This document shows positions 62,681-64,000 of a DNA stretch of 64,000 bases, in pieces. The notes below the pieces were generated by a model. It made no database searches, was not told where the DNA came from, and saw only the letters and a list, made by a program, of their open reading frames with translations. This DNA comes from an uncultured Collinsella sp. (GTDB taxonomy: Bacteria; Actinomycetota; Coriobacteriia; Coriobacteriales; Coriobacteriaceae): positions 1 through 64,000 of the forward strand of contig CAAEMX010000049.1 in NCBI GenBank assembly GCA_900757185.1, in the 5' to 3' direction. A program made the position numbers and the translations under genes. Every line of letters starts with the position of its first letter. The stretch's first letter is position 1.

Positions 62681-62798
62681 AGACTTCCCACGCACAGTGT
62701 CGAAGCCGGCATGGTCATACCTGTACGCTATCGGATGAAGCTATCCTTTTTCAACTCCAGTTGCTTTAATATGAGCAGGACTTTGTAAATAGGCAAAA

Positions 62799-62841
62799 AT
62801 TGGCCTGACCTCGGTTCGAATGAGTCGAGGCCAGGCCTTTT
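62799..62841 (+). terminator. Terminator after the Thoeris pair
   Basis: GGCCTGACCTCG pairs with CGAGGCCAGGCC around 12 bases and is followed by TTTTAT, 120 bases past the ThsB-like stop. Confidence 0.8.
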
Positions 62842-63268
62842 ATCTATCCCAACTCTCCTGCGGCGACCTCGGCGTGTCAAAGTGCAAAATAGGGTCTTTT
62901 TCAAAAACTTGGCTTGCAGATTGGAGGGGGACTGGTCCTGCAGGTGCGCCATCGCCACTATGGGACTCCTGAACGAGACGGATGGCGAGGCGGCGGCCGA
63001 GCCGCCGATCAGCCCCGTGGAGGCCGTTCGCGCCGAAAGGTCGGTGCTCCTGGAATTCGTCGTGTTGCCCGCGAAGGCGGCGTAGCGGTGGTAAGATGCA
63101 GGCGTTTTAGGCGGCGATTCGGGCAATCCGGACCGAATTTGCTGCCCGACAGGATGGCCTTCGGCCACCATTCGTTAGGATGGTTTGCACTAATATTCAG
63201 CGCACCACTGCTTCTTGGGTTTCCTGCTCGATATAAACGGTGCAAAGGTATTGCTTGCAGGAGGGGCA
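62842..63268. other. Gap with gene debris, no supported gene
   Basis: A short + strand frame (about 62964-63085) reads GLLNETDGEAAAEPPISPVEAV and ends PAKAA. It is GC-rich compared with the genes on both sides and has no clear start, so it looks like a remnant of a lost gene. I cannot name the family. AGGAGG at 63259-63264 belongs to the next gene. Confidence 0.5.
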
Positions 63269-64000
63269 ATGGGAGAGCATATTCCCAGATTTAAAACGCT
63301 TTCCGCGTATTATGAGCAAGACGGCCTCGCTCTGGGCGGACCGCATGAGATCTGCGTCAACATGAGATGCGGGGACATTGCATACGATGTTGTCGTCAAG
63401 CAATGTCGAACCAGGGAGATAACCACTGTTGCTGCCGAACCGATTCCGTGGACGAACATTCAAACGCCGTTGTTTATAATTGAAAGACTTCTGATGCTGT
63501 TCGATGGGGCTTTTGTTCCATTGGTCAGGGCAGAGTTCGACGGCTCGCCGGATGGCGATGACGGCGAGGCGGAGGTCAGACAGGTTCTAGCTCGGCGATT
63601 AAGCTATTTCGATTCCGACTTACGTTCGTCGAATATTCCCAACGACAAACTCGTTGACTATTGCGATGTTTTGACTGACGACTTGGTTGGGAAATGGCTT
63701 TACTTGGTGGAGCAGCTCGACATTACAAATCAGATGTACCTGTATGCTATGTCGAGGTCTGGGATGCCGATTGACATTCGATGCGCTTTTCTCATCGAGC
63801 TCGCTGAGCCTTTGATTGAGATGTGCAACAAAGAAAGGGGACTGTTCCCTGATTTGGCCGCAAAGAATAAGCCTACATTAAAAGAGTGCCTCGATGCAGT
63901 CATTGGGGAATTTGGTAAGGTAGCTTTTGCTTATGAAATGCAGATGGGAAAGAAAGCCTATGATGCGTTCTTATCTAAGCTGAAGTGCAGTCGAGTCAGG
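63269..64000 (+). CDS. Unknown protein, cut at window edge; possibly ApeA/HEPN-like
   Basis: An open frame begins at ATG 63269, five bases after AGGAGG, and runs to the window end without a stop (244 codons seen). The first 120 residues look like a beta-rich domain (HEICVNMRCGDIAYDVVVK). The later part is helical (FLIELAEPLIEMCNKERG, TLKECLDAVIGEFGKVAFAYEMQ) and resembles the start of HEPN domains in ApeA-type defence proteins, whose R-x4-6-H motif would lie beyond the edge. This is a guess from pattern; the gene itself is well supported by its ribosome site and length. Confidence 0.7.
   Translation, partial: MGEHIPRFKTLSAYYEQDGLALGGPHEICVNMRCGDIAYDVVVKQCRTREITTVAAEPIPWTNIQTPLFIIERLLMLFDGAFVPLVRAEFDGSPDGDDGEAEVRQVLARRLSYFDSDLRSSNIPNDKLVDYCDVLTDDLVGKWLYLVEQLDITNQMYLYAMSRSGMPIDIRCAFLIELAEPLIEMCNKERGLFPDLAAKNKPTLKECLDAVIGEFGKVAFAYEMQMGKKAYDAFLSKLKCSRVR

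Overview
The window looks like a chromosomal segment from a high-GC anaerobic gut actinobacterium of the Coriobacteriia, most like Collinsella. This is an inference from the gene content (anaerobic B12 synthesis, GlgC/GlgD glycogen operon, a GH13-GH77 fusion, a LoaP-led capsule locus) and from base composition, not from a database match. Most of it is dense, ordinary chromosome. The last third is a capsule locus followed by a small defence-like region.

1-13,057: a very GC-rich, tightly coupled run of 14 cobalamin genes on the + strand (end of cbiG, cbiH, cbiET, cbiA, cobT, cobU, cobS, a CobU-like/CobC fusion, cbiB, cobD, cobQ, cobO, cbiC, cbiJ). Genes overlap by 1-13 bases almost throughout. 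The run is cut at the left edge, so its promoter and any cobalamin riboswitch lie outside. It ends at a broken IS21-type transposase fragment and a short dispersed inverted repeat, where composition drops to that of the neighbouring genes.

13,270-29,824: housekeeping genes. These are a MacAB-type export system, an L,D-transpeptidase, a fused L-serine dehydratase, metK, gltX, priA, def, fmt, rsmB and a FmdB zinc ribbon. Several gaps hold long, nearly perfect inverted repeats of 67-121 bp. One family occurs twice (13,189 and 29,453), and two other elements are both exactly 102 bp (23,659 and 26,810).

29,913-42,993: a complete glycogen operon on the - strand, read glgB, glgP, glgC, glgD, glgA, then a GH13-GH77 fusion. 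GlgA and GlgB carry long Lys/Ala-rich, histone-H1-like tails. TGGTAAAAC-type half-sites lie upstream of glgB and of the GH13-GH77 gene, suggesting one shared sugar-responsive regulator.

43,325-44,941: a HAD phosphatase, thiamine pyrophosphokinase and tRNA-Ala(GGC) with its own promoter and terminator.

45,221-59,272: a capsule or exopolysaccharide operon with a roughly 465-nt leader containing two large hairpins. A LoaP/NusG-like antiterminator comes first, then an initiating sugar transferase, TagA/WecG, capE and capF, an AT-rich block (acetyltransferase, GT4, Wzy, pyruvyl transferase, F420-hydrogenase-beta-like protein, Wzx), and GC-rich capG. CapE, CapF and CapG are the three enzymes for UDP-N-acetyl-L-fucosamine, so the AT-rich block looks like an exchanged serotype cassette. 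A small membrane protein with a possible carbohydrate-binding domain and a broken UDP-glucose dehydrogenase follow.

59,628-64,000: a KAP-type P-loop NTPase, a two-gene Thoeris-like anti-phage system of the membrane-Macro type (ThsA with two membrane segments plus Macro domain; ThsB with a TIR domain), and an unfinished gene at the right edge.
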